From positions 13,686,354-13,750,353 of the forward strand of contig OX235272.1 in the NCBI GenBank assembly GCA_944472155.2: a stretch of 64,000 nucleotides of DNA, in the 5' to 3' direction. Of the stretch, positions 20,505 through 29,404 are shown piece after piece. Numbering within the stretch: the stretch's first letter is position 1; every line of letters starts with the position of its first letter. The DNA is from Trichobilharzia szidati. Lineage: Eukaryota > Platyhelminthes > Trematoda > Strigeidida > Schistosomatidae. The notes beneath the pieces are model-generated. The model made no database searches, was not told where the DNA came from, and was given only the letters and a program-made list of their open reading frames with translations. The translations under genes and the position numbers were made by a program.

Positions 20505-20689
20505 ATGAATTTAGGAAGTCGTGTGATTAACTTGATATGATTATGAGCAATAAATTGTGCTCGAAACGTCATCAGTAAATATTACTACATAACACTGTGA
20601 GACTCTATCAAAATAAAATTTACCCATAATGGAATTACACTCTACCACACTGCCCAAGTTTTATTCTTATATCAATGTTATTTTACTGA

Positions 20690-21210
20690 CCCATGTCTTA
20701 CTTTGTACTATTCTGTCGAGTTTATCTTATTTATTGATTGGTTAAGTAGCCAATTAAATTCTATCTTTGTGCCTATGCTCTGTCTATCTCTTACTTGAGT
20801 TCATTCTTCTACTGAGTGCTTACCTGAACGGTCATGTCTGATTCCGGCTAGTTTGCAATTTTGGCTTTAATGTTATTCCGCTCTGATAGCGGTACATTGC
20901 TTTCTGTTAAGCGTTGTGCTTTGTACTCTTGAAACCGTTAAGGTTTGTTGTATATATAATTATTGATTTGTTTATTAATAGTACCGTAGAAACAGTGACC
21001 GGCTTCTTGTTTGTTCTGGACCGGGATAGCCTTTATCTACGCGTGACTTAATTTCAAGCGATATTGCGCTTACACCTACTTTTGAGTTATTTAAACGCCT
21101 AAAATTAATATTTAAGTTCCAGCGAAAATCGTTCAAACTTCAGGTTAACTAATTTATATGATGAAATAGAAAAAAGTTAAATAAAATTCAAATATGGAAT
21201 AGTCAAAAAC
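20690..21210. other. Unassigned region, possibly LTR-like
   Basis: No ORF. The sequence has mixed composition, a TATATATAATTATTG box near 20951 and a GC-richer part (GGACCGGGATAGCC). It might be a decayed LTR, but no paired LTR or TG...CA ends with a duplication were found. Confidence 0.3.
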
Positions 21211-21239
21211 ATGGTTTATTTTATTTTTTTTATTTTTGA

Positions 21240-21415
21240 TTACAGCTTGATGCCACACCGTATTTTCAGTACAAGTATGGAATTTTCAGCATGGATATCG
21301 GTAGCCCAAATTTTGCAGGCCGGCCATAGATATCAGGTGTGCGTCGGCCGGGGATCGAACCCCGGACCATGTGCATGGTCGGCGAGAGTCCTAACCACTG
21401 TGCCACCGACGCAAG
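21240..21415 (-). repeat. SINE-Gly2 (same tRNA head, different tail)
   Basis: On the minus strand it starts GCGTCGGTGGCACAGTGGTT and has GGGGTTCGATCCCCGG. The tail (GGGCTACCGATATCCATGCT, GAAAATTCCATA) differs from SINE-Gly and matches 62240-62420. Confidence 0.7.
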
Positions 21416-21443
21416 CCTTTATAGTAGTAACATACCGATCAAA

Positions 21444-22765
21444 ATGGCGTTGGAAGCAGCTAGAAAAGAACCGAGTGCTGATCCCGAAATTACTCATAGG
21501 ACGAAGCCGTCTAATGAGGAAATGACTTTAGGAATTCATTTATGCCTCATGTCTGCTGTCTTCAAATCCCAGGGCAAAATATATATGAACAAACAGAAGG
21601 GATGGCAATAGTATCAGCAATATCCTCAGTCAGAGAAGATATCTTTATGGATAGTTGGGAAAATATGGCTCTTAATGCACTTAGTCCTACCAGAAAGATA
21701 TGTTAGAGATATCTGGATGACACTTTCACAGTATTCAAAACAGAACATACATTTAGTTCCTTCAAACATATAAACTCAATAGGAGTGGGTATAAAATTTA
21801 CATTTTAGTCAGAAAATGAACAAGGAGAATTAGCTAAGTTAGATTGAAAAATATAACGAACAGAACAAGATAAATTATGCACTAACGTTTGTAAAAAGCC
21901 AACGCATTCTAATAGATGTTTAGACTTTAAGGCATCTCATCTGTTATCTGTAAAGGTAGGGTTAGTTAGGTGTCTGAGAAGACCAGTAGTACGTCAGAAA
22001 ACCTAAATGATCAAGTGAAACAAAGAGAAGAAGCATTGTTGCTAAATAACTATCCTATAAATATCATTAAGACCAAAAACGCTGACAACAAAAGGCAAAA
22101 TAGCAATGGAACTATTGACCATAATATAAATAAGAAAGAATTAAAGGCATCTACAGTTTCACTATATAAGAAAGCGATATTCAAGACCTTACTTAGGACT
22201 CTTAATGAAGCAGGAATTAGAATGGTGTTTAAACCTACAAACTCACTCACGTATAAGATTTGTAGGCTAAAGGGTCCCTATTCACCCAATTAGGCAAAAT
22301 AATGTAACCTACAAAATACCTTAAGGATGACTATGGGATCAGCTACATAGGTCAGTCCACTAGATCGAGGGTAGTCAGATTATCGAAGATGAATAGTTTA
22401 GAGAAAAACTCAGTAATCGCAGTGCATGCATTAACACACAATCTCATAATACGGTGGGACATAGGGATACTTCTACAAAGCAATACTATTGAGTTGAGAG
22501 AAAGATTAATCACAGAGTCCTCGTTCATCGAATCTACACCTATCATGCACAACTGGAATGACGCAGCACCAATACTCGAGATATGGAAAATATTACTATC
22601 AACAAAACCAAGACGCTAAAAAAAATAATTGAATTATATAGACGAGATTGAAAAGTTATGTGACTGTTTTGATATGATAATGAGCAATAAATTGTGCTCG
22701 AAACGTTATCAGTAAATAATACTGTATCACTGTGTGGTTTTATCAAATACACTTACCCTATAATG
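21444..22765 (+). pseudogene. PLE-B, longest but decayed RT plus GIY-YIG copy
   Basis: The reading starts before motif B: MALEAARKEPSADPEITHRT, then after a frameshift GKIYEQTEGMAIVSAIS (motif B) and DIFMDSWEN. Next comes motif C as RYLDDTFTVFKTEH near 21705, the thumb, and the endonuclease (YIGQSTRSRVVRLS, then SVIAVHALTHNLIIRW). Many stops and frameshifts. The 3' end contains GAGCAATAAATTGTGCTCGA and AACGTTATCAGTAAAT. It shows what the shorter PLE-B units have lost at their 5' ends. Confidence 0.75.
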
Positions 22766-22861
22766 GAATATAAGGTAAGGTATTCACCGATGATACTGAT
22801 TAGAAGTTACTGCATAAATATCATGAACTGACACAAGGTAAAATTAATGGCTAAATAGTAA

Positions 22862-23005
22862 CATGCTCTCTAGTAACTTTGAAGTCCAAGGTTCGATTCT
22901 TAATGGAGTCATCCATCAGTGAGTACTACTGAAGAGTTCCAACCAGGATGAAACACATGTTCAGTACACTATGGTCGCCAAGTGGTATCGGTTCCAAATA
23001 AAAAC
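22862..23005 (+). repeat. Sm-alpha-like SINE with foldable hammerhead
   Basis: The B box GGTTCGATTC near 22890 is followed by the hammerhead block at 22923-22967. The copy is short and diverged at its 5' part (ACATGCTCTCTAGTAACTTT). Confidence 0.65.
22923..22967 (+). ncRNA. Hammerhead ribozyme, structurally complete candidate
   Basis: Stem I GTACT (22923-22927) pairs with AGTAC (22963-22967). The core CTGAAGA (22929-22935) matches CUGANGA. Stem II is GTTCC...GGAT. The second core GAAAC (22950-22954) is followed by helix III ACA/TGT with a two-base loop and a GUU cleavage triplet. Hammerheads of this layout are established in schistosome Sm-alpha repeats. Activity of this copy is not shown; GUU is weaker than GUC. 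Confidence 0.65.
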
Positions 23006-24032
23006 TATCTTAGAATCTATTTTTAAAAAAATATAAAATGATAAGAATATTATAAGGAAAACAACTTCATTTTTTACAGTAATATCTCCGACGTGATTTC
23101 TTCTACGCACAAAATTAAATGATAGTTCAATTTTTTTAATGAATACTTTTCCCTGGGGTATATATATATATGTATATATAAAGCTAATCAGTTAAAAAAT
23201 ATCGATACAGATTAGATATGCATTAGTGAAATAAGGTATGGTGTAATTTTCACAAGTAGAAGCAGAGCAGAAATAGAACCTTTCGGGCTTGTGGCATATG
23301 GCATGTTGTTAAGTCATTCAAAAGATGTAATTTTATGAGAGAGAGAACTAGTATTTGGACAAATTTATTCTAATGTACATTTGAATAACCTACCAACGTG
23401 TCTTATTGCCAGTAGGTGTATTCTATTGTATATTGCTTGTATTAAACACGGTAATCACTTGATTTGTGATTGTTAATTTAAATGTTGATATTCTATATCT
23501 AGACTTTCATGAATCTACACTTCTAAATGATCTCATCACATAGGAGAGAAAGAAACACATGTCTCCTCCACCCACCTCTCAGACATATACATACATATAA
23601 ATACACAACAATAAATTATCTATGTACAATGCACATAGCATATCAATTAAATATAATCCATACAAGTAACCTGAGTTGTTCATAAATATTTTTTACTGCT
23701 TTACTCATCTTTTCTACTCAAATAATATTCAGATACTGTATTTTCAATAGTCTTTAAACGTTAGTATCCACCTTTTTCAACATTACAGTCAGTTCTAAGG
23801 TTGGAACACATACGACATACATTCAAAACTCTAGATTCCTCAGTGAAGTGTGTTAAACCTAAGAAGGAGTATGGGAAAACTGCTTTTTCAGCAATAAATA
23901 AACTACTATTAGATATCATCAAAATCTGGACCATAGATGTTATGAACTTCCTGGAATAATTTGAGCACCATAAATTACGATAAAATTATTATTTAAAATA
24001 ATCTCAGCGTGTATGGGAAATCAGAACTAGAC
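23006..24032. other. Unassigned region with one small ORF
   Basis: AT-rich DNA with a TATATATA tract near 23160. Apart from the 23789-23959 frame I see no gene or known repeat. Confidence 0.4.
23789..23959 (+). CDS. Possible exon or small ORF, 56 aa
   Basis: An acceptor-like CTTTTTCAACATTACAG ends at 23788, followed by an open frame SVLRLEHIRHTFKTLDSSVK to DVMNFLE and stop. It has no start codon and I do not recognise it. It could be the last exon of an unseen gene or part of an old RT; composition is not typical of the nearby PLEs. Confidence 0.25.
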   Translation, partial: SVLRLEHIRHTFKTLDSSVKCVKPKKEYGKTAFSAINKLLLDIIKIWTIDVMNFLE

Positions 24033-24047
24033 TCTTCTGAACTTTTC

Positions 24048-25074
24048 CTTATTAGTTGGTTTATTAGGTATATCACACAGTGAAACAGTATTATTTACTG
24101 GATGACGTTTCGAACAAAACTTATTGTTCATAATCATTCCATCAATTATAATCACACGACTTTGACACTTGAGTTTTATAGTTTTCCTTGTTCTCTCCTA
24201 TTTGTCGTCGTTGGGGTAGTAGAATTTTCCAGATATCTGGGTGGACAGGTGATGAATCATTCCTATTACATGTATCTGCAGTTGATTCAATAAACAAAGC
24301 TTCTGTTATCAATCTCTCCCTCCAGCCTGCTGCTACATTAGATTTTAAAACTGTCATCCTATCCCATCCCATCCTATTGTATGGTTGTGTGTAACTGCAT
24401 GTAGTGCTATAGCTGAACTATTCTCTAAATTTCTTATCTTATTCGGGTCAACCAATCTAGATCTTGCTGCTGGGTTTTTATGTTCAGCTAGTCTGACTGT
24501 CCCTGTTCTACTAGTTTGACCTATGTATTTGACCTGACAATCATTGCAGGCAGGGTATTAGATAAACTAAATTGTTTTGTTTTAAAGGCCCTATAGGATC
24601 CGTTAGCCGACAAAGCTTGTTTCTAATTGAGTTTCTAATTGAATAAAATAAGAAATCAAGAGAATAGTTCAGCCATAGCACTACATGCAGTCACACACAA
24701 CCATACAATAGGATGGATGGGATAGGATGACAGTTTTAAAATCTAATGTAGCAGCAGGCTGGAGGGAGAGATTGATAACAGAAGCTTTGTTTATTGAATC
24801 AACTGCAAATACATGTAATAGGAATGATTCATCACCAGTCCCCGATATATGGAAAATTCTACTCCCCCTACGACAGATTGGAGAAAACAAAGAAAGCTAT
24901 AAAACTCAAGTGTCAAAGTCGTGTGATTATAATTGATGGAATGATTATGAACAATAAGTTTTGTTCGAAACGTCATCCAGTAAATAATACTGTTTCACTG
25001 TGTGATATACCTAATAAACAAACTGATATGGAATTATTTACTACCACAGTGCCCAAGTTTTACACATTTATTAA
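24048..25074. mobile_element. PLE-B foldback with exact 15-bp target-site duplication
   Basis: Left arm (about 24050-24440, minus-oriented GIY-YIG end) and right arm (about 24650-25024, plus-oriented) are inverted complements; both encode GWDRMTVLKSNVAAGWRE on opposite strands. TCTTCTGAACTTTTC occurs exactly at 24033-24047 and 25075-25089. The right end carries an extra terminal piece (ATTTACTACCACAGTGCCCA) that the left lacks. RT is absent. Confidence 0.85.
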
Positions 25075-25278
25075 TCTTCTGAACTTTTCACCAGCAGAAT
25101 TATTCGGAGTCCGCTGATTTTCTAAACACACTGAGATTATCTTAAGTAGTTTTATAATGAAACCACTAAGCATATTCAGATGTTTCAGCTCTTAGGTATG
25201 TGTAATGAAAAAAAAAAGAAAAGAAAAAAGTTGTAAAGAAATGTGTTATTCATCGAGGCTTAGACAATTGATATTCGT

Positions 25279-25407
25279 ATGTATCGTCAAGTCAAGATGA
25301 ATTCAGATGAATATTTTCTTTCTGGCAATCGAATGCATGAAACAAATGATAAAGCTAAAGTGGAACCTGAACATTTTCATTTTGTTCACCTTGAACATAA
25401 AAGCTGA
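25279..25407 (+). CDS. Small ORF, 42 aa, unrecognised
   Basis: ATG at 25279, stop at 25405-25407; the product starts MYRQVKMNSDEYFLSGN and ends HFHFVHLEHKS. It is hydrophilic and histidine-rich at the end, with no signal peptide. It lies between a PLE and a SINE, downstream of the asparaginase-like gene but on the opposite strand. It may be chance. Confidence 0.2.
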   Translation: MYRQVKMNSDEYFLSGNRMHETNDKAKVEPEHFHFVHLEHKS

Positions 25408-25442
25408 CTACTTTTTGGGGATGACTGTCAAAATTTTTTAAA

Positions 25443-25671
25443 ATTCCTTTACTTTCCCATTGGGATATAGGGCTTCAAGCTAGAGGATTGAAGTTTCGGC
25501 AGAAGTGGTATTTATTTTTACTGGATGGGATTGCTGGCCTCATGTTTAACCTTCCCTCTTTACCAGTCTTATAACTGGCTTAGTGAGGTAAAGGAGTGAG
25601 TCAGCCGGGAGTCGAACCCCCGAATCATCTAAGTGGTTGGTGAGCATTCTACCGTTGTGCTACCGACTCAC
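25443..25671 (-). repeat. SINE-Gly, diverged
   Basis: On the minus strand it begins GTGAGTCGGTAGCACAACGG and has a GGGTTCGACTCCCGG B box. The body includes CTCACTAAGCCAG, and the 3' end reads AGCCCTATATCCCAATGGG. Confidence 0.65.
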
Positions 25672-25807
25672 TTTGTCAACACTGTTATATCATTATTAAT
25701 ATATTAGCTATTTTATTTATTCCAGTGATAACTTGACAGATTTAACTGACTCACTTCTGTTAAATGCTGACTTGGTAACAAAAACTTTAAATAAGTAGCA
25801 TACTTAC

Positions 25808-25904
25808 CGGTTAGCACAATACATTTGTCTTTAAGTTGATCTTCAAAAGTAGTCAGGTATTTGCCAGTTTCAATCATTGTGTCTGTCCCATGTGTGATCA
25901 GAAT
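25808..25904 (-). CDS. L-asparaginase-like protein, exon 3
   Basis: The acceptor TTTAAAG ends at 25905; the donor ACCG|GTAAGT lies at 25807-25806. The exon encodes ILITHGTDTMIETGKYLTTF and EDQLKDKCIVLTG. H-G-T-D-T-M is the second asparaginase signature, with the second catalytic Thr and the Asp. It ends one base into a codon, so at least one more exon must follow on the minus strand. I did not find it in 22.7-25.8 kb, where PLE and SINE copies fill the region; it may lie further left or the gene may be truncated. Confidence 0.8.
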
Positions 25905-25992
25905 CTTTAAATAATAATAAAAATAATAATAATAATAATAGTGCAAAGTAATGAATAGAATGTTGCTTCTCAGAATGAATTTAATTGGTTAC

Positions 25993-26201
25993 CTTTTTAT
26001 ATTTGGAAGTAATCAATAAATTAGCCAGTTCAAGTTTATTTTCAAATGTAATTTCTAAGCTGTCCTTTAGAAAAGGCTTGACAAGATGAAATTTCAAATA
26101 TTTTCCTATGGTATATTTTTCACAAATTTCCATAGCATAACTATCTCCAAATTCAAAAGCATAGCCTCCAATATTTTTAGGATAGCATTTATCAATAGTA
26201 C
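25993..26201 (-). CDS. L-asparaginase-like protein, exon 2
   Basis: A CTTCTTAG acceptor precedes 26201; the donor AAAAAG|GTAACC follows 25993. Its 209 nt plus one base from exon 1 make exactly 70 codons. The product includes GTIDKCYPKNIGGYAFEFGD, SYAMEICEKYTIGKYLKFHL and KDSLEITFENKLELANLLI. The D-S and following region correspond to the substrate-binding loop of the asparaginase N-terminal domain. The small size and lack of extra insertions fit the short single-domain class rather than the 330-residue two-domain enzyme. Confidence 0.8.
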
Positions 26202-26235
26202 CTAAGAAGCTGATTCGAATGAATCAATTTCTTAC

Positions 26236-26263
26236 CACCAGTCTGAATTACTAAAATCTCCAT
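26236..26263 (-). CDS. L-asparaginase-like protein, exon 1
   Basis: The ATG is at 26263. The exon encodes MEILVIQTG and the first base of the next Gly codon, ending at a GGTG|GTAAGA donor. With exon 2 this gives LVIQTGGTIDK. T-G-G-T-I is the first catalytic threonine motif of type I/II L-asparaginases (hydrolysis of L-asparagine to aspartate and ammonia; cytosolic here, as there is no signal peptide). The gene is divergent from the secreted-protein gene at 26480. The chosen start is the only ATG giving the conserved strand beginning two residues later, as in short single-domain family members. Confidence 0.8.
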
Positions 26264-26479
26264 TTTTGTTAGTAATAGTCTGAATATGAATCAAGTCAGA
26301 ATTTTTAAATAAATATTGATCAGTTTCACTTTTAATTTTAACCAATCATAATTTCAGGGCAGTTGGTGAACATCAATCAGGCTGATTAAAATGCTAGACA
26401 TTTTAATCGATTTACTGATCACAGTTCATAAAACTTACTTAGTGTGGATTATAGTGGACTTCGCATAAAATAACACGTC
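26264..26479. promoter_or_regulatory. Bidirectional promoter region (inferred)
   Basis: Only 216 bp separate the two divergent start codons (asparaginase-like on minus, secreted protein on plus). The stretch is AT-rich with CATAAAATAA just upstream of 26480 and no repeat. Both promoters and 5' UTRs must fit here unless trans-splicing or upstream exons are used. No specific site can be named. Confidence 0.45.
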
Positions 26480-27643
26480 ATGTTCGTAAAAGTGACTCCT
26501 GACTTTGTTATACGATTAACTGTCATACTGGCATCAATAATATGCCTTTCACATGAACAAATGCAGATGGAATTTTCTGAACAGGGTGCAATGAATCCGG
26601 CAATGGACTTTTCAACCATAATGGTCAGTAATATGCCAGAGGATTCTAATCAAAATACACAAGTTGGATCTGTTGTGCTAGATCAAATGCCGGATCAGTC
26701 TCAATTACTTACACCTATGCAAAATACTATGGTTTCGACGACAACAACAACGTCGAAAACAACAAAAAATGATGATGATTTGGATAATTCATTTGGAAGT
26801 CAAGCCTCAGCCATCCAACCGGCATCTTCAGTAATTGATTATATCTCTCCATCCAGAGCACATTATGGATTTGATAATTATTTTTCCACGATACCACAAG
26901 GAAGAGTACCTTTTCTCGGGTTTTTACCTTCGACTGAAAATACAGTAGCTATCAGTTTACCTGGGCAAATTCCTGCAGCAAATCCTCTCACAGCTGTACC
27001 ACCAGCAATGGGTGGATTTATGCCACCAGCAACAAGTGCAACTACTCCACCAGTACCGAGTGGATTTATGCCACCAGCAACGGGTGCAACTACACCACCA
27101 GTATCGAGTGGATTTGTACCACCAGCAACGGGGGGATTTGCGCCACCAACAACAGGGGGATTTGTGCCACCAGCAACGGGGGGATTTGTGCCACCAGCAA
27201 CGGGGGGATTTGTGCCACCAGCAACTGGTGGTTTCGTGCCACCAGTGACAGGTGGACAACCAGGAACATCAATAACCCCAGGAGGTCTCCCAGTATCATT
27301 TCCGATACCAGGGTTCAGTCAACAGGTCCTTCAAGCATCTCTTTGGCCTTATATAATACTACCAGAAAATATCTTACAGTACTTATTGCCAAGAAATATT
27401 ATATCGAGACCTTACGGTGGTATTTACTCCCCAAGATGGCTAAGAATTCTTCAGGAATTGTACAGAAATAACTTGGATGCACTAAATCAACCAGTTAGAG
27501 ACTACGGAGATATCTATCCATCTGGCTACGATGAGTACTATGTACCTGCGGATACGGATTTACAATATTTATCCAAGAAAAAGAAAAGAATGGACATATT
27601 CAGGCGCAAAAGAAGATCTAGTCTGTCTAAACCATTATCATAA
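26480..27643 (+). CDS. Secreted Pro/Gly/Thr-rich repeat protein, 387 aa
   Basis: A single open exon starts at ATG 26480. Residues 1-27 form a signal peptide (MFVKVTPDF, then hydrophobic VIRLTVILASIICLS, likely cleaved near HEQ). Residues 28-150 are acidic and rich in Met, Gln and Thr (TTTTTSKTTK). Residues about 174-256 are tandem units GGFVPPAT with variants (GFMPPATS, GFAPPTTG). A non-repeat domain follows (about 270-360) rich in Tyr, Leu and Arg (ILQYLLPRNIISRPYGGIYS). The C-terminus is strongly basic with KKKKR and RRKRR, possible proprotein-convertase sites. No transmembrane segment other than the signal. I do not recognise a family; an extracellular matrix, tegument, gland or eggshell-associated role is possible but unproven. 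Confidence 0.75.
   Translation: MFVKVTPDFVIRLTVILASIICLSHEQMQMEFSEQGAMNPAMDFSTIMVSNMPEDSNQNTQVGSVVLDQMPDQSQLLTPMQNTMVSTTTTTSKTTKNDDDLDNSFGSQASAIQPASSVIDYISPSRAHYGFDNYFSTIPQGRVPFLGFLPSTENTVAISLPGQIPAANPLTAVPPAMGGFMPPATSATTPPVPSGFMPPATGATTPPVSSGFVPPATGGFAPPTTGGFVPPATGGFVPPATGGFVPPATGGFVPPVTGGQPGTSITPGGLPVSFPIPGFSQQVLQASLWPYIILPENILQYLLPRNIISRPYGGIYSPRWLRILQELYRNNLDALNQPVRDYGDIYPSGYDEYYVPADTDLQYLSKKKKRMDIFRRKRRSSLSKPLS
26998..27260 (+). repeat. Tandem 24-bp coding repeat (8-aa GGFVPPAT unit)
   Basis: About nine to ten in-frame copies, some extended by TTPPV inserts. The last four (about 27140-27240) are nearly identical at DNA level (GGGGGATTTGTGCCACCAGC), pointing to recent array expansion and possible length variation between individuals. 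Confidence 0.85.
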
Positions 27644-29404
27644 AACGATAGACTAATTGTTTGTAAAAATATAAGCATTCAAATTTAGAATAATTAAAAC
27701 CCGCCTTGTTTAAAGCGTGCGTTACAACTCGGTATATTGTAATTGGTGTGTTAGTCATATATTTTTGATTACCTTTTTGTTTTGTGTGTAGTATAAAGTA
27801 GTTAATTCGAAATTGTATAAGAGGAGCAGTATACTGAATAAGTTGATTAGGTGTATTTTATCAATTTAACTTTCAACGAAAGGGATTTGGAAATTGGGCT
27901 CAAATGACCCCAGATACTTATTAGAAAAGAATTAACATGGGCTTAAAACCTTCAGTCCTTATTCGGAGTCTGATTCTTATTATGCAGTTGCACGTAACAA
28001 TGCTGCTCATAGACTACTACGGTTGTGCTTTAAAAATTCCAGTCTGCGAACTCTTAAGTTGTGGTTGCATCAGTCTCCATGTCATATTACTTTTTGAATA
28101 GCATAGACCTGTTAAGTCGTAGTTCAAATATCAGACAATTGTCGTAATAAGAAGTTGGAAAATCTATGTAGACTACAATGAAAGAAGTGAGAAGAGATTG
28201 TCGGTAGACAAAAATAAGACTTGCGTGAAATTCGTCACCAGTGACTCGTTTTGAATGTTTTTAGTTGCCCAAAGAAGTTACTGGGTTTGTTTTGTATCAC
28301 TATGGAGTAGATGTACGAAGTTAGTCTTATCAAGCCTTTTTGAAGGTATTTTGTATGTACTCATCTATCGGCGAAGTTATATTATCATAGCTGAAGTCAA
28401 GGTCTTTCGTAAATTGACCTTCAAGGACCGAACAGACGCACGGAATGCTATGAAATGTCACTCGAAATCAAGTCATGCCTGCCTTTTTTGGACTTGGAGA
28501 GGACAGGTACAGTATTGTACTTATTAAATAGGTACTTTTTCTGTAAATCTATACTGTTAAGTAGGGTCATGGCTTTTAAGATTAAGGTGTAGGGTTAAGG
28601 TTAGGATTAGGTTTAAAGTCAGGATCAGAAGTCAGGGTTATGGTTGGAGTTAGGAGTAGGTTGAAGAATATTGTCAGAAATATCAATGGATCTCAAAGTA
28701 CCATGACCACCTACAGTCACCTGCATGGTAAGATTTCTCTATAGATCATCTGCATATTGACTAGGAGACATTCTTACAACACATAAGCTACAACTATGCA
28801 ATGTAAAATCAAGTTTAAAAGTATTTTTCGTGGTGTATTTTCTACGATTATGCGACTTTTTTGTATCTGGATTCCTATTAGTTCTTCAAGGTTACTGTGA
28901 TTTCGGCTATGATGGTTTAACTTTGCTCCGTTTTTTGTTGCCTCTTATTGAAGTGTAAGTAATTTGTACTACTCAAACTTGGTTTCGTTTGCTATCCAGC
29001 TAATCTAAATACCATGTTAACCTTCAAATATAGAATACATCTTGTCTGGATGATCAAAGCAAAGAAGCCTCTATACTATATGAAAGTAGCAAATAATGCA
29101 TGGAGCTCCATTAGGCATCTCATTTCGGCCTTCATGATGATCATAGATTGGTGTCATGTTTTCCTGTAATAATTTCTAGAGTTGTCTCGAGTTTACCCAC
29201 AGCTCTCATCAAATCAACGGTGGATTCAAATAGATCACATAACGATAAGTTGTCGGAGGGGCTCTTTATAAGATTGTTGTTCCTTATGAAACATCTACGA
29301 AAATTCCGTCTACTTTCTAGTCCGTAGTCGTATATTCCTACAACCAAACGGAGGTAAGATGCAACTATGCGAAAACACGGTCTTTATTTTTGGAAGAATG
29401 GGAT
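27644..29404. other. Intergenic region, mostly unassigned
   Basis: ATTAAA at 27693-27698 could be a polyadenylation signal of the upstream gene. The 90-codon frame at 28255-28527 lacks recognisable motifs and typical gene context. A telomere-like tract is listed separately. No repeat family recognised. Confidence 0.45.
28586..28665 (+). repeat. Degenerate telomere-like tract
   Basis: An irregular series of TAGGGTTA, GGTTAGG, ATTAGG, CAGGGTTA and GAGTTAGG resembles diverged TTAGGG repeats (metazoan telomere unit) over about 80 bp. Confidence 0.4.

Larger units (their letters stand above)
18799..20675 (+). mobile_element. PLE-B foldback element with 700-bp inverted arms
   Basis: Left arm 18800-19496 and right arm 19932-20630 are inverted complements of about 697 and 699 bp. 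The 121-aa peptides they encode on opposite strands differ at one residue, so the duplication is recent. The loop 19497-19931 carries the RT C-terminus. Flanks TGTAATTTTACTG (18786-18798) and TGTTATTTTACTG (20676-20688) form a 13-bp target-site duplication with one mismatch, so the whole foldback appears to have inserted as a unit. Confidence 0.85.

Noticed and set aside
20560..20640. CTGATGA box on the reverse strand of the PLE-B arm as a hammerhead
   Set aside because: The required downstream GAAA is not on the same strand; only the hairpin-GAAACGTC on the plus strand is consistent.
25093..25420. Terminal asparaginase exon on the minus strand
   Set aside because: No acceptor followed by a frame resembling the expected A-M-x-P continuation was found.
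26957..27259. Minus-strand Trp/His/Cys-rich ORF opposite the secreted protein
   Set aside because: It is the reverse shadow of the GGFVPPAT coding repeat.
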